Of a DNA stretch of 43,073 nucleotides, positions 31,573 to 38,187 are shown one piece after another. The first letter of the stretch is position 1. The number at the start of each line of letters is the position of its first letter. The translations under genes were made by a program, and so were the position numbers. Where the stretch lies: the IMG/VR virus record IMGVR_UViG_3300047469_000037, positions 1 through 43,073 of that record; one strand, 5' to 3'. The notes under the pieces were generated by a model, which was not told the DNA's origin, made no database searches, and saw nothing but the letters and a program-made list of their open reading frames with translations. Source of the stretch: a virus.

Positions 31573-31797
31573 TTATGCTGCGGTTTGAGGTTCTTCGCCG
31601 AACATCAACCACGTAGCGGTACATCTCAGTGCTTGTGCAATCTCCAGTAGATGGCGAGGACGTTTAGTTTCTCCGGCCTCAATCTGCTGGTAGGACTGCT
31701 GGGTGATCCCTGCCAGTTCAGCGACTTCAGCCTGGGTGAGGCCAATGTCATTACGTCGCTGCTTTACCCGCTGGGAGATGGTGTTTTCCTGTTTCAT
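31573..31797 (-). CDS. cro: Cro-like repressor
   Basis: The 74-residue HTH protein (MKQENTISQRVKQRRNDIGLTQAEVAELAGITQQSYQQIEAGETKRPRHLLEIAQAL...) is transcribed away from cI from a shared operator region, as Cro is. Its HTH is clearly related to that of CI (both have LTQ-x-E-x-A-x-x-x-G-I-x-Q-Q-S). It should block PRM and favour lytic growth. Confidence 0.88.
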   Translation of the reverse strand: MKQENTISQRVKQRRNDIGLTQAEVAELAGITQQSYQQIEAGETKRPRHLLEIAQALRCTATWLMFGEEPQTAA

Positions 31798-31808
31798 ACC
31801 GTTCTCCT

Positions 31809-31867
31809 ACAGTTTTACCTGTATTTAACTACAGTTTAGCCTGTTTGTCAAATACAGTATTAACTGT
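31809..31867. promoter_or_regulatory. OR: Right operators (three CI/Cro sites)
   Basis: Three 14-bp sites of form ACAG-N6-CTGT lie at 31809-31822, 31831-31844 and 31854-31867, 22-23 bp apart. They cover the promoters of both cro and cI. The same sequence family recurs downstream of cI. Between the first two, CTGT-N8-ACAG (31819-31834) also fits a LexA box. Confidence 0.85.
31823..31851 (-). promoter_or_regulatory. PR: PR promoter (cro and early right operon)
   Basis: On the minus strand a perfect -35 TTGACA (31851-31846), a 17-bp spacer and a -10 TTAAAT (31828-31823; four of six) are seen. The middle operator fills the spacer, so bound CI would block it. Confidence 0.78.
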
Positions 31868-31873
31868 GAAAAT
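31845..31873 (+). promoter_or_regulatory. PRM: PRM promoter (cI maintenance)
   Basis: On the plus strand -35 TTGTCA (31845-31850; five of six), 17-bp spacer, -10 GAAAAT (31868-31873; four of six). The -35 shares bases with that of PR on the other strand. The third operator (31854-31867) lies in its spacer, allowing self-repression. Confidence 0.65.
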
Positions 31874-31903
31874 TTAGTGTTTATTATTCACCAGGAGAGG
31901 GCT

Positions 31904-32596
31904 ATGAGCCTCGCAGAAAGAGTTAGAACTAGGCGTGAGGCGCTGGGGTTAACCCAGACAGAATTAGCTGATAAGGTTGGAATCAAGCAGCAGTCTATTG
32001 CTGATATAGAGAAGGGTCAGACAAAGAACCCTCGTAAACTTTTCGAGCTGGCTACAGCTCTACAGTGCTCCGCGCAATGGCTTAAAACTGGAGTTCAGGA
32101 ATCCAACGCAGACGCGATGGAAGGCATCTCAATGTGGGATGACGAAGAGCCTAACGAAAGTGATGATGACGTATATCTGCCGTTCTTTAAGGAAGCACAG
32201 CTCGCTGCAGGTGATGGAAGAGTGGTTGAACTAGATTGCGAAGGCCGTAAGTTGAAGTTTTCCCGCCACAGCCTCAGGAAGCTCGGCGTTAAGCCTGAGG
32301 ATGCTGCGTGCATGACAGTTTGGGGAAATAGCATGGATCCGGTGCTGCCTGATGGCGCCACCGTCGCTATTGATACCAGCGTGGAAGATATTAAGGATGG
32401 CGAGATTTACGCCATAGATCATGAAGGCATGGCTCGCGTCAAAATGCTCTATCGCCAGCCAGGCGGAGGGATCAGGCTCAGATCGTTTAACACAGATGAG
32501 TATCCTGATGAGTACTATCAGGGTGAGGATGCCAACAAAATTCGCCTCGTTGGGTTCGTGTTTTGGTACGCAGTCACCCGCCACAGGCACAGATAA
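31904..32596 (+). CDS. cI: CI-like prophage repressor (S24)
   Basis: The 230-residue protein has an N-terminal HTH (about residues 5-60) and a C-terminal S24 domain. Cleavage site Ala102-Gly103 (QLAAGDGR), catalytic Ser143 (GNSMDPVLPDG) and Lys180 (ARVKML) are all present, so RecA-stimulated self-cleavage and SOS induction are expected. ATG at 31904 has GGAG 6 bases upstream. It keeps the prophage silent by binding the ACAG-N6-CTGT operators. Confidence 0.93.
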   Translation: MSLAERVRTRREALGLTQTELADKVGIKQQSIADIEKGQTKNPRKLFELATALQCSAQWLKTGVQESNADAMEGISMWDDEEPNESDDDVYLPFFKEAQLAAGDGRVVELDCEGRKLKFSRHSLRKLGVKPEDAACMTVWGNSMDPVLPDGATVAIDTSVEDIKDGEIYAIDHEGMARVKMLYRQPGGGIRLRSFNTDEYPDEYYQGEDANKIRLVGFVFWYAVTRHRHR

Positions 32597-32618
32597 ACCC
32601 GCCAAGCCCATAAATTAG

Positions 32619-32640
32619 CCCGCCCAGCGCGGGTTTTTTT
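32619..32640 (+). terminator. Terminator after cI
   Basis: CCCGC and GCGGG pair around a CCAGC loop and run into seven T residues, 22 bases after the cI stop. It insulates repressor transcription from the left operators. Confidence 0.88.
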
Positions 32641-32681
32641 ACGCCTATACAAATATTTTTTCTGTTTAATTTCATTTAAAT

Positions 32682-32739
32682 ACAGCCTATCCTATTAAAA
32701 ATACAGTTTTCCCTGTTTACTGAATACAGTTTTGCCTGT
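32682..32739. promoter_or_regulatory. OL: Left operators
   Basis: Two perfect ACAG-N6-CTGT sites lie at 32703-32716 and 32726-32739, 23 bp apart, with a decayed third (ACAGCCTATCCTAT) at 32682-32695. They match the right operators in sequence and spacing, so CI can bind on both sides of its gene. Confidence 0.8.
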
Positions 32740-32744
32740 ACAGT
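32716..32744 (+). promoter_or_regulatory. PL: PL promoter
   Basis: On the plus strand -35 TTTACT (32716-32721; four of six), 17-bp spacer, -10 TACAGT (32739-32744; four of six). An operator fills the spacer exactly, like the PR arrangement. It would drive N, CIII, RecT and onward genes. The match is moderate. Confidence 0.55.
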
Positions 32745-32790
32745 TATTTCCATCGGCAGGACGCTGAAGCAGTACGACAGGGAACGCAGT

Positions 32791-32827
32791 CACTTTAACA
32801 ATTTGCTCTCCGCTCTAATCGGCGGGG
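32791..32827 (+). promoter_or_regulatory. nutL: nutL (boxA and phi21-like boxB)
   Basis: CACTTTAACAATTT (32791-32804) closely resembles the rrn-type boxA CTCTTTAACAATTT. Four bases further, CTCCGCT and GGCGGGG pair over 7 bp (two G-U) around a CTAATC hexaloop (32808-32827). The loop differs by one base from that of the nutR hairpin. The remaining 32828-33079 holds a second hairpin (32828-32847) and no gene I can support. Confidence 0.66.
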
Positions 32828-33079
32828 CCAGAATCAGATGATTTTGGGATTGGATGAATGCGCAGGCTGATGCGCAAGTGTAAGACCTGATGGGTATCGT
32901 GCCTGACTGGACGAAAAAAATGTTGAGTAAGCGGCCCTAAACTCCAGTGATAGCCCAATAAACAGTAACCGAACTCTTCGCCCCGGTGAAACCCCGGTGT
33001 CAACTAGGTTACTGATAGTCATGCCGGAGATCAGCACCGGCCATCCAATCACCAAAATCATCTAACCCGGAGGTCAATC

Positions 33080-33289
33080 ATGAACAAGCATCAGTTCAAG
33101 GCAATGCGCAGTGAGTATCGCCAGCGCGCTGCACGCTATGCACGTAACGGCTATAGAAATCTCTTCAACGACCTCACGGAAGAATTTCCACTGGCGGTCA
33201 AATGCTTACCAAGTGAGCGACCAGTATCGGTACGCGTTTGGCTAAAGCTGGACGATATGCGCAAGGCAACTAATGGGGTTTCTGCATGA
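33080..33289 (+). CDS. Small hypothetical protein, first gene of left operon
   Basis: The 69-residue protein (MNKHQFKAMRSEYRQRAARYARNGYRNLFNDLTEEFPL...) is basic and helical at the front. GGAGG is 6 bases before its ATG and its stop overlaps the N start (ATGA), so the two are coupled. No family recognised. Confidence 0.72.
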   Translation: MNKHQFKAMRSEYRQRAARYARNGYRNLFNDLTEEFPLAVKCLPSERPVSVRVWLKLDDMRKATNGVSA

Positions 33290-33567
33290 CAGTAATCATC
33301 TGGAAAGAACCTAAGCCGCAAGGCACAGCTAAAAGCCGCTACAAAGCACGCAGAGCAGCGAAGATTGCTGAGCGGACTTTCGATAAGTCGCTGGCGCGTA
33401 ACTTTGCTGAGGCGGTGACAGGATGCAGCAGCTCGGTATTCAGAGCAGTAACAGCACCTGGAGTGCGTAGTAAGCCAGAGCCAGGTGCAGGGAGTATCTG
33501 CATGGGTGATGTGGCGATTTATAGCGCCGGATTCCGCAAGAAAACAGACAGTGTGACTGCACGATGA
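33286..33567 (+). CDS. N: Early antiterminator N (phi21/P22 gp24-like)
   Basis: The 93-residue protein begins MTVIIWKEPKPQGTAKSRYKARRAAKIAERTF. The arginine-rich helix GTAKSRYKARR is, from memory, that of phi21 N, and the end GDVAIYSAGFRKKTDSVTAR parallels P22 gp24 (VALYAAGHRKSKQITAR). N binds boxB RNA in nut sites and, with Nus factors, lets polymerase pass terminators. Matching nutL and nutR hairpins are present. Confidence 0.9.
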   Translation: MTVIIWKEPKPQGTAKSRYKARRAAKIAERTFDKSLARNFAEAVTGCSSSVFRAVTAPGVRSKPEPGAGSICMGDVAIYSAGFRKKTDSVTAR

Positions 33568-33722
33568 AAGAGGTTAACGATTTCGTGGGCTGGGGTGTGG
33601 ATGCTTATGGCAATAAGGTCCTGTTCTGTAGCCGTTGCCGCGCCGTGTTTTACAGAACGAGTGATGATTCAAAAATAATCCAGGCAAAGCGTGTATTCGG
33701 CAGAAAACACCAATGCCCTTAA
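33564..33722 (+). CDS. Small zinc-finger-like protein
   Basis: The 52-residue ORF (MKEVNDFVGWGVDAYGNKVLFCSRCRAVFYRTSDDS...) has C-S-R-C and a final K-H-Q-C-P, a possible C-C-H-C zinc site. Its ATG overlaps the N stop (ATGA). Function unknown. Confidence 0.7.
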   Translation: MKEVNDFVGWGVDAYGNKVLFCSRCRAVFYRTSDDSKIIQAKRVFGRKHQCP

Positions 33723-33748
33723 CAGCGGCGCTGCCGCAGGAGTGAGAG

Positions 33749-34054
33749 ATGAAAGAGTTACGTTTTTATGGCGCTAGTGATGACCTTTTTGAGTGCGAAG
33801 GCGATATTCGTGAAGAAATTGGCTGCTTCGATAGTGTCGGAAAGTATCACCTGAAATCCACTGAAGGTGAGGTGTTGGTCATTGGTCAATACCTGGATAG
33901 CGGTCTCTGGAGCGTTGGGATTGCCCCGGCCGATGAAGGCGTGGCGATACCGGACTGGCCTGTTAGTTACTCAATTTACGAGCATGGGTACAGCCCACTA
34001 CTCACCATTCAGGCTCCAGACGATATAGAAATCGCCCCCACAAAAGAAGACTAA
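33749..34054 (+). CDS. Hypothetical phage protein
   Basis: The 101-residue acidic protein (MKELRFYGASDDLFECEGDIREEIGCFDSVGKYHLKSTEGEVLVIGQYLDSGLWSVG...) appears to be all beta. GGAG precedes the ATG by 8 bases. A strong terminator follows. I do not recognise a family. Confidence 0.7.
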   Translation: MKELRFYGASDDLFECEGDIREEIGCFDSVGKYHLKSTEGEVLVIGQYLDSGLWSVGIAPADEGVAIPDWPVSYSIYEHGYSPLLTIQAPDDIEIAPTKED

Positions 34055-34056
34055 CA

Positions 34057-34080
34057 GGCTGCCACCAGGCGGCCTTTTTT
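34057..34080 (+). terminator. Early-left terminator (tL-like)
   Basis: GGCTGCC and GGCGGCC pair over 7 bp (one T-G) around ACCA, then six T residues. It follows the first genes of the left operon, and N would be needed to read past it. Confidence 0.88.
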
Positions 34081-34096
34081 ATGCCCGGAGCACACC

Positions 34097-34261
34097 ATGA
34101 TAGTTGACCGCAAAGACGGTAAATGGCGCGTCACACAGATGGCCTGTGGCTGTCATTGGCGTGCTGATTTAACAGAAGGTAAAGGGGTATTTGCAGGCAA
34201 GGTAATCAGCCAGCAGATGAACAAAGACCAGTTTGAGAGGTGGAAGGATGAGCGAGTTTAA
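34097..34261 (+). CDS. Small hypothetical protein
   Basis: The 54-residue ORF (MIVDRKDGKWRVTQMACGCHWRADLTEGKG...) starts shortly after a terminator and overlaps the next gene by 14 bases. It carries a C-G-C-H group that could bind metal. Ribosome-binding site is CCGGAG, 6 bases before ATG. Function unknown. Confidence 0.6.
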   Translation: MIVDRKDGKWRVTQMACGCHWRADLTEGKGVFAGKVISQQMNKDQFERWKDERV

Positions 34262-34571
34262 GGGTACGCCGGGGCCGTGGGAGCGTGGAGGCGGTGAGAA
34301 TGGCGGTGGTGAGCTGCTGGTTTATTGCAACAACTCACTTGGATCTGCAATTTGTGATGCGACGAGTCATTACAGCGTATTCGATAAGCGCACAAGAATC
34401 GCAAACCTTGATCTTATAGCCGCAGCCCCAGAGTTACTGGAAGCCCTGCGGCGGCTAAAAACTGAAGTAATTTTGTCTGATGTAGATATGGATTATATCG
34501 AATCTCACTTCAGGCCGCACCTTGATAGAGCATCTGATGCAATCAAGAAGGCTCTGGGAAACGCCGAGTGA
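34248..34571 (+). CDS. Hypothetical phage protein with IAAAPELLEAL motif
   Basis: The 107-residue protein starts MSEFKGTPGPWERGG and contains NLDLIAAAPELLEALRRLK, two motifs often seen in early-left accessory proteins of enteric phages. The start is ATG at 34248, after AGGTGGAAGG. Function is unknown. Confidence 0.75.
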   Translation: MSEFKGTPGPWERGGGENGGGELLVYCNNSLGSAICDATSHYSVFDKRTRIANLDLIAAAPELLEALRRLKTEVILSDVDMDYIESHFRPHLDRASDAIKKALGNAE

Positions 34572-34669
34572 CATCGCAAAGCGGTTATACGTGACCGCTT
34601 GACGATGGCGCCCAGTCATCAACCAACGCGCTTTAGACAAGGTGGCGTTGGCCGTTATTGTTCAGCTTG

Positions 34670-34690
34670 GCCTCTTCGGAGGCTTTTTTT
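34670..34690 (+). terminator. Intrinsic terminator before cIII
   Basis: GCCTC and GAGGC pair around TTCG and run into seven T residues. It separates the preceding gene from cIII. The gap 34572-34758 otherwise shows no gene. Confidence 0.85.
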
Positions 34691-34758
34691 ATATCTGCAT
34701 ATCAACGCTCATTCATTCGAGTGGGCATCGCTATGCCAACTAACCAAGGAATACACCC

Positions 34759-34899
34759 ATGCAAGCTTTCGCACTCGCTGGGGCAACCAACATGGGTGCC
34801 TTCAGCTTTAACGCTTCATTACTCGATGTTATCACCCGCCGCCTTCGTACTGGCTGGCGCTCACTTGTCGACACGCTTAACCAAAGAGGCCGGCCATGA
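34759..34899 (+). CDS. cIII: CIII-like protease inhibitor
   Basis: The 46-residue ORF reads MQAFALAGATNMGAFSFNAS then LLDVITRRLRTGWRSLVDTLNQRGRP. Lambda CIII has the same amphipathic core, LLERITRKLRDGWKRLIDILNQPG. CIII slows FtsH breakdown of CII and favours lysogeny. It lies in the left operon as in lambda, with CII and PRE also present. A larger ORF in another frame here is a shadow. Confidence 0.88.
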   Translation: MQAFALAGATNMGAFSFNASLLDVITRRLRTGWRSLVDTLNQRGRP

Positions 34900-35009
34900 A
34901 ATCAACATTCTTCCTTAAGGCTCAGGAATTGTGCCGTGAAGCCCAGTTATACGGCGACAAAGTTAAGTGGGCGATGGCAATGCGGTTACTTCGGAGGTCG
35001 GTTAAATGA
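34896..35009 (+). CDS. Very small hypothetical protein after cIII
   Basis: The 37-residue ORF (MKSTFFLKAQELCREAQLYGDKVKWAMAMRLLRRSVK) overlaps cIII by ATGA and the next gene by ATGA. It is basic and helical. The double coupling is the evidence for it; function unknown. Confidence 0.62.
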   Translation: MKSTFFLKAQELCREAQLYGDKVKWAMAMRLLRRSVK

Positions 35010-35317
35010 GGCTCACATTCAAAGACAGACAGGAAATCGAAATCATCATCAAAGGATTTGGTGAGAAGGAAAATGAGCAGGTTTACGCAATGGTCGAACA
35101 GATTGTTGATCCCATCAAATCAAACCCCGCAGAGAACGCCATGACGGTGTTTCTGGCGCGTCATTACGAAATGGATGCCATTGGGTTAGGTCAGGACGAT
35201 ATGGACGCTCAGGAGATGGCGCATAAGTTCCTTTGGGACTACGTGACCAAGATAGAGCAGCACCGTTACGCGTTAGACATTTTTAAATCTAAGCACAGTT
35301 ATTCAGAGGTGGCGTGA
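35006..35317 (+). CDS. Hypothetical protein before RecT
   Basis: The 103-residue protein (MRLTFKDRQEIEIIIKGFGEKENEQVYAMVEQIVDPIKSNPAENAM...) is acidic and mostly helical. CGGAGGTC stands before the ATG. It ends at the RecT start. A role in recombination is suggested only by position. Confidence 0.68.
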   Translation: MRLTFKDRQEIEIIIKGFGEKENEQVYAMVEQIVDPIKSNPAENAMTVFLARHYEMDAIGLGQDDMDAQEMAHKFLWDYVTKIEQHRYALDIFKSKHSYSEVA

Positions 35318-36222
35318 TGAGCCTAAGCATCGTTGAGTTTGTGAAACAGCAGGAACCGCTGTTTGTTGGAGCAGTAACGGACCAGTCAGTGGTGTGGGCT
35401 AAGGAAAGCCAGTTCGCTATTCAGCTTTTCCAGAAAAATGACTTTCTGGCAAAGACCGCAATTTCTAACCCTACCAGCGCGAAGAACGCCATCATCAATG
35501 TGGCGGCCGTGGGTATAACTCTTAACCCGGCAAGTAAGCTGGCCTATCTGGTGCCACGGGATGGCATGGTGTGTCTGGATATCAGCTACATGGGCCTGCT
35601 TCACCTTGCCCAGTCTGCCGGATCAATCCTGTGGGGCCAGTGCAAGTTGGTTTACTCCCACGACACATACGAATCGAACGGACTCGATACGGCACCAACT
35701 CACAAATATAACGCTTTCGGTGACCGCGGCACGGTCGTCGGCGGTTACTGCACCGTTAAAACCCCAGGCGGAGATTACCTCACGGAAGAGATGAGTCTTG
35801 CAGAAATCAAAGCAACTGAAGCAACAAGCAAGGCCAAGAATGGCCCATGGAAGAACTTCTGGGAAGAGATGGCAAGGAAGACCATCGTTAAGCGCGCAAG
35901 CAAGTATTGGCCACGCGCAGAGCGGCTGGATAACGCTATTCACGTCATCAATGAAGATGAAGGGATTCACACCGAGCCCATGATGAGCCATGTCCCTGAG
36001 GAAAAGGTCATTCAGGACGAAAATCAGCGCAAGGCAGCTCTTCAGGAACAGGTCAGTGAAATATGCGACAGGATGCCGCTGGCTGAGGGACTTAACGAGC
36101 TGAAAGTTCTGTTCCAGCAGGCATACAAAATGACCACTGGAAACCCATTGCAGAAGAACGTTCAGGCTATCTATGCCGAATGCAAAGCCAAGTTAGAGGT
36201 GGCTCATGAGCAAACTGTATGA
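35317..36222 (+). CDS. recT: RecT-family single-strand annealing protein
   Basis: The 301-residue protein shows the RecT pattern: SQFAIQLFQKNDFLAKTAISNPTSAKNAIINVAAVGITLNPASKLAYLVPRDGMVCLDISYMGLLHLA, then GPWKNFWEEMARKTIVKRASKYWP. RecT anneals complementary single strands during phage recombination and usually works with a 5'-3' exonuclease. I see no RecE, lambda exo or YqaJ-like gene in this window. GAGG lies 7 bases before ATG at 35317. Confidence 0.93.
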   Translation: MSLSIVEFVKQQEPLFVGAVTDQSVVWAKESQFAIQLFQKNDFLAKTAISNPTSAKNAIINVAAVGITLNPASKLAYLVPRDGMVCLDISYMGLLHLAQSAGSILWGQCKLVYSHDTYESNGLDTAPTHKYNAFGDRGTVVGGYCTVKTPGGDYLTEEMSLAEIKATEATSKAKNGPWKNFWEEMARKTIVKRASKYWPRAERLDNAIHVINEDEGIHTEPMMSHVPEEKVIQDENQRKAALQEQVSEICDRMPLAEGLNELKVLFQQAYKMTTGNPLQKNVQAIYAECKAKLEVAHEQTV

Positions 36223-36688
36223 GATCGCAAATAGCTACGTGAAGCTGACTGAATCTGACATGACGCCGGAGATGATTGCCGACACCCTCGAAGGAATTGA
36301 GGGTGAGTTTTCAGACAAAATTTGTCAGTTACTCGCTATCTGCAAAAACGAATCGGTTTACGTTGATGCACTCAGGAACGAGGCCAAATCACTCACGGAA
36401 AGAGCCGCCACGGCCGAGAACCGCATAACCAGCATTAAGACCTACATCGCCCAGACGCTTCAGCACGCAGGACTTAAAAAGACTACTGCTGGACTTCACC
36501 AGGTATCAGTCAGAGCGCCAACAAAGTCTGTCGACATTACGGATGCTGGCGCCCTTCCCCCGAATTTAGTCGAGTACGAGACAACCATAAAGCCCGACAA
36601 ATTAGGCATCAAAAAGCTATTGGATGCCGGGCAGGATGTTCCCGGAGCCAAAATAAAGGTTGGAAAACTTTCACTGATTATTAAGTGA
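36206..36688 (+). CDS. Gp157-family protein
   Basis: The 160-residue protein (MSKLYEIANSYVKLTESDMTPEMIADTLEGIEGEFSDKICQLLAICKN...) fits the Siphovirus Gp157 family, with a helical front and a C-terminal VSVRAPTKSVDITDAGALPPNLVEY segment. Members often sit beside RecT-type proteins. It overlaps RecT by 17 bases. Biochemical role unclear. Confidence 0.83.
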   Translation: MSKLYEIANSYVKLTESDMTPEMIADTLEGIEGEFSDKICQLLAICKNESVYVDALRNEAKSLTERAATAENRITSIKTYIAQTLQHAGLKKTTAGLHQVSVRAPTKSVDITDAGALPPNLVEYETTIKPDKLGIKKLLDAGQDVPGAKIKVGKLSLIIK

Positions 36689-36696
36689 GGTCGACA

Positions 36697-37104
36697 GTGA
36701 AAAAGAACCCCTTTTACCGCCGCCGCACCGGATGCAAAAACGATGGATTTAAGGAATTAGCATGCTGGCAACTCAGCAAGCGGCCAATGACCGGCACGGA
36801 GCTGGCGAAGATATTGAAGATGACTGTCACCGACCTTCACGCTCAGATGCGCTGGCAGGTCGGCGCCAACCAGACAGCCACCATTGAAGCCAGTGAATGG
36901 ATTACCGACAGCGAAGGGAATCGCGACCGCATCTACACCCTCACCTCTCGCCCTCAGCGCATTACTCCGAAAGCAGGTAAGACGATCGTGGTTAGCGTTA
37001 GGTCTTTTAGCCTGGCGAATGAAGAGCAGCGCCAGAAGCACATCATCGCAGCCCAGCGCCGTGCGCGCCTGATTGCTGCAGGCTTATATATAACGGAGAC
37101 ATGA
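36697..37104 (+). CDS. Hypothetical protein, HTH-like
   Basis: The 135-residue product (MKKNPFYRRRTGCKNDGFKELACWQLSKRPMTGTELAKILKMTVTDLHAQMRWQVG...) has a segment resembling a helix-turn-helix (MTGTELAKILKMTVTDLHAQM) and a basic end. GTG at 36697 with GAGG 6 bases upstream is preferred to GTG at 36685. DNA binding is inferred only. Confidence 0.68.
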   Translation: MKKNPFYRRRTGCKNDGFKELACWQLSKRPMTGTELAKILKMTVTDLHAQMRWQVGANQTATIEASEWITDSEGNRDRIYTLTSRPQRITPKAGKTIVVSVRSFSLANEEQRQKHIIAAQRRARLIAAGLYITET

Positions 37105-37105
37105 A

Positions 37106-37468
37106 ATGACATTGACGTGCAACTACTGCGGCAAGGATGCGCTGCTTGTCACTGGAAAGGAAATCTACCCTCACCGACCTGACCTCTACCAACTGAAATT
37201 CTGGTCATGCTCACCATGTGGAGCGTGGGTTGGATGCCATAAGCGGTCGAATGCTGTTCCTCTTGGGCGCCTGGCTAATGCCGAGCTACGAAAAGCCAAA
37301 AGTGCAGCCCACGCTGCTTTCGATCCGCTATGGAAGTCTGGGGCTAAAACTCGCCGCGGCGCTTACGAATGGCTCAGCAGGAAGCTGAATGTTCCTTTCA
37401 AGGATTGCCATATAGGCATGTTTGACACTGCGACCTGCGCTGAAGTGGTTCGCGTTTGCAACGAATAA
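37106..37468 (+). CDS. DUF3268 zinc-finger protein
   Basis: The 120-residue protein has C-N-Y-C-G-K-D-A at the start and FWSCSPCGAWVGCHKRS in the middle, then AHAAFDPLWKSG and AYEWLSRKLNVP. This is the DUF3268 pattern found in many phages. Four cysteines predict a zinc site; function unknown. Confidence 0.82.
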   Translation: MTLTCNYCGKDALLVTGKEIYPHRPDLYQLKFWSCSPCGAWVGCHKRSNAVPLGRLANAELRKAKSAAHAAFDPLWKSGAKTRRGAYEWLSRKLNVPFKDCHIGMFDTATCAEVVRVCNE

Positions 37469-37480
37469 CGGAGCTATGAA

Positions 37481-37987
37481 ATGACAGATAAACAATATGC
37501 AGTGCGCGATGCTATGGCACTTGACCAGGTTGGCGGTCATTACTTCCGTCACGTGATGGCGATGACCGCTGAGAAACTCCACTCAAAAGGCGATATCGCC
37601 GCCGAGTTAGGCTATCGCGATATGCAGATTGCCGCGCTGCAAGAGCAGGTGCAGCAGCTGGCTGCTGAGAATGTGGATTTGAAATCAAGAACTGTAAAAG
37701 TCCCAACAAAGGCATATCTGAAAGATATGCGCTGCAACGTCGTCAGGTGGTCACAGATTATTGATGCATTATCAGATGCTGGAGTTGCATTCGTTCGTGA
37801 TGATGGCGAATTGATAGCTGGCACGCGAGACACCCCAGACACTGACGCAGTTATCCGCGAGATTGGCGCTAAGGCGGTTGAAAGATTTGGTGATGTGCTT
37901 GGGTTGGGCTCACTTCATTTAGCATTAATCCTGAAGAAGTGTGCATATGAACACGCCGCGAAATTGCGCGTTGGAGAGCAGCCATGA
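37481..37987 (+). CDS. Hypothetical coiled-coil accessory protein
   Basis: The 168-residue protein has a short coiled coil (about residues 45-70, MQIAALQEQVQQLAAENVDLKS) and a C-terminal part with VIREIGAKAVERFGDVL, both typical of Ead/Ea22-like proteins of lambdoid left operons. CGGAG stands before the ATG. Function unknown. Confidence 0.72.
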   Translation: MTDKQYAVRDAMALDQVGGHYFRHVMAMTAEKLHSKGDIAAELGYRDMQIAALQEQVQQLAAENVDLKSRTVKVPTKAYLKDMRCNVVRWSQIIDALSDAGVAFVRDDGELIAGTRDTPDTDAVIREIGAKAVERFGDVLGLGSLHLALILKKCAYEHAAKLRVGEQP

Positions 37988-38187
37988 GCAAGCTTGAAAA
38001 AGGAAAGGTGAAGATTGAGGTTTGCCGCAGTCAGTCCGGTGGCTTCTCACTTTGCATCGGAGATGATGATACCGGGCATCGTCTTGTGGGCGGTAAAGTC
38101 GGCGGCATGGAAACTGTTCACACCTTTATCGTGGATGCCAAGGAATTAATTGAACAGGCTGCCGATTACGGGAAGGTGAAGCCATGA
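37984..38187 (+). CDS. Small hypothetical protein
   Basis: The 67-residue protein (MSKLEKGKVKIEVCRSQSGGFSLCIGDDDTGHRLVGGKVGGMETVHTFIVDAKELIEQ) has a beta-rich body and a helical end. It is coupled by ATGA overlaps to the genes on both sides. Function unknown. Confidence 0.72.
   Translation: MSKLEKGKVKIEVCRSQSGGFSLCIGDDDTGHRLVGGKVGGMETVHTFIVDAKELIEQAADYGKVKP

Noticed and set aside
32828-32847. Hairpin CCAGAATC-AGAT-GATTTTGG considered as boxB of nutL
   Set aside because: Its tetraloop does not match phi21-like boxB; the hairpin at 32808-32827 with a CTAATC loop and nearby boxA is a better candidate.
32815-33061. Minus-strand ORFs downstream of the left operators
   Set aside because: They oppose PL transcription, overlap nutL and show no ribosome-binding sites or recognisable protein features.
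33000-33079. Second nut-like sequence near the CCCCGGTG repeats (32979-33000) and CTAACC at 33062
   Set aside because: The flanking bases do not pair into a stem around the loop, and a better nutL lies closer to PL.
34658-34918. 86-residue plus-strand ORF over cIII
   Set aside because: It runs through a terminator and has no homologue I know, while another frame gives a clear CIII match.
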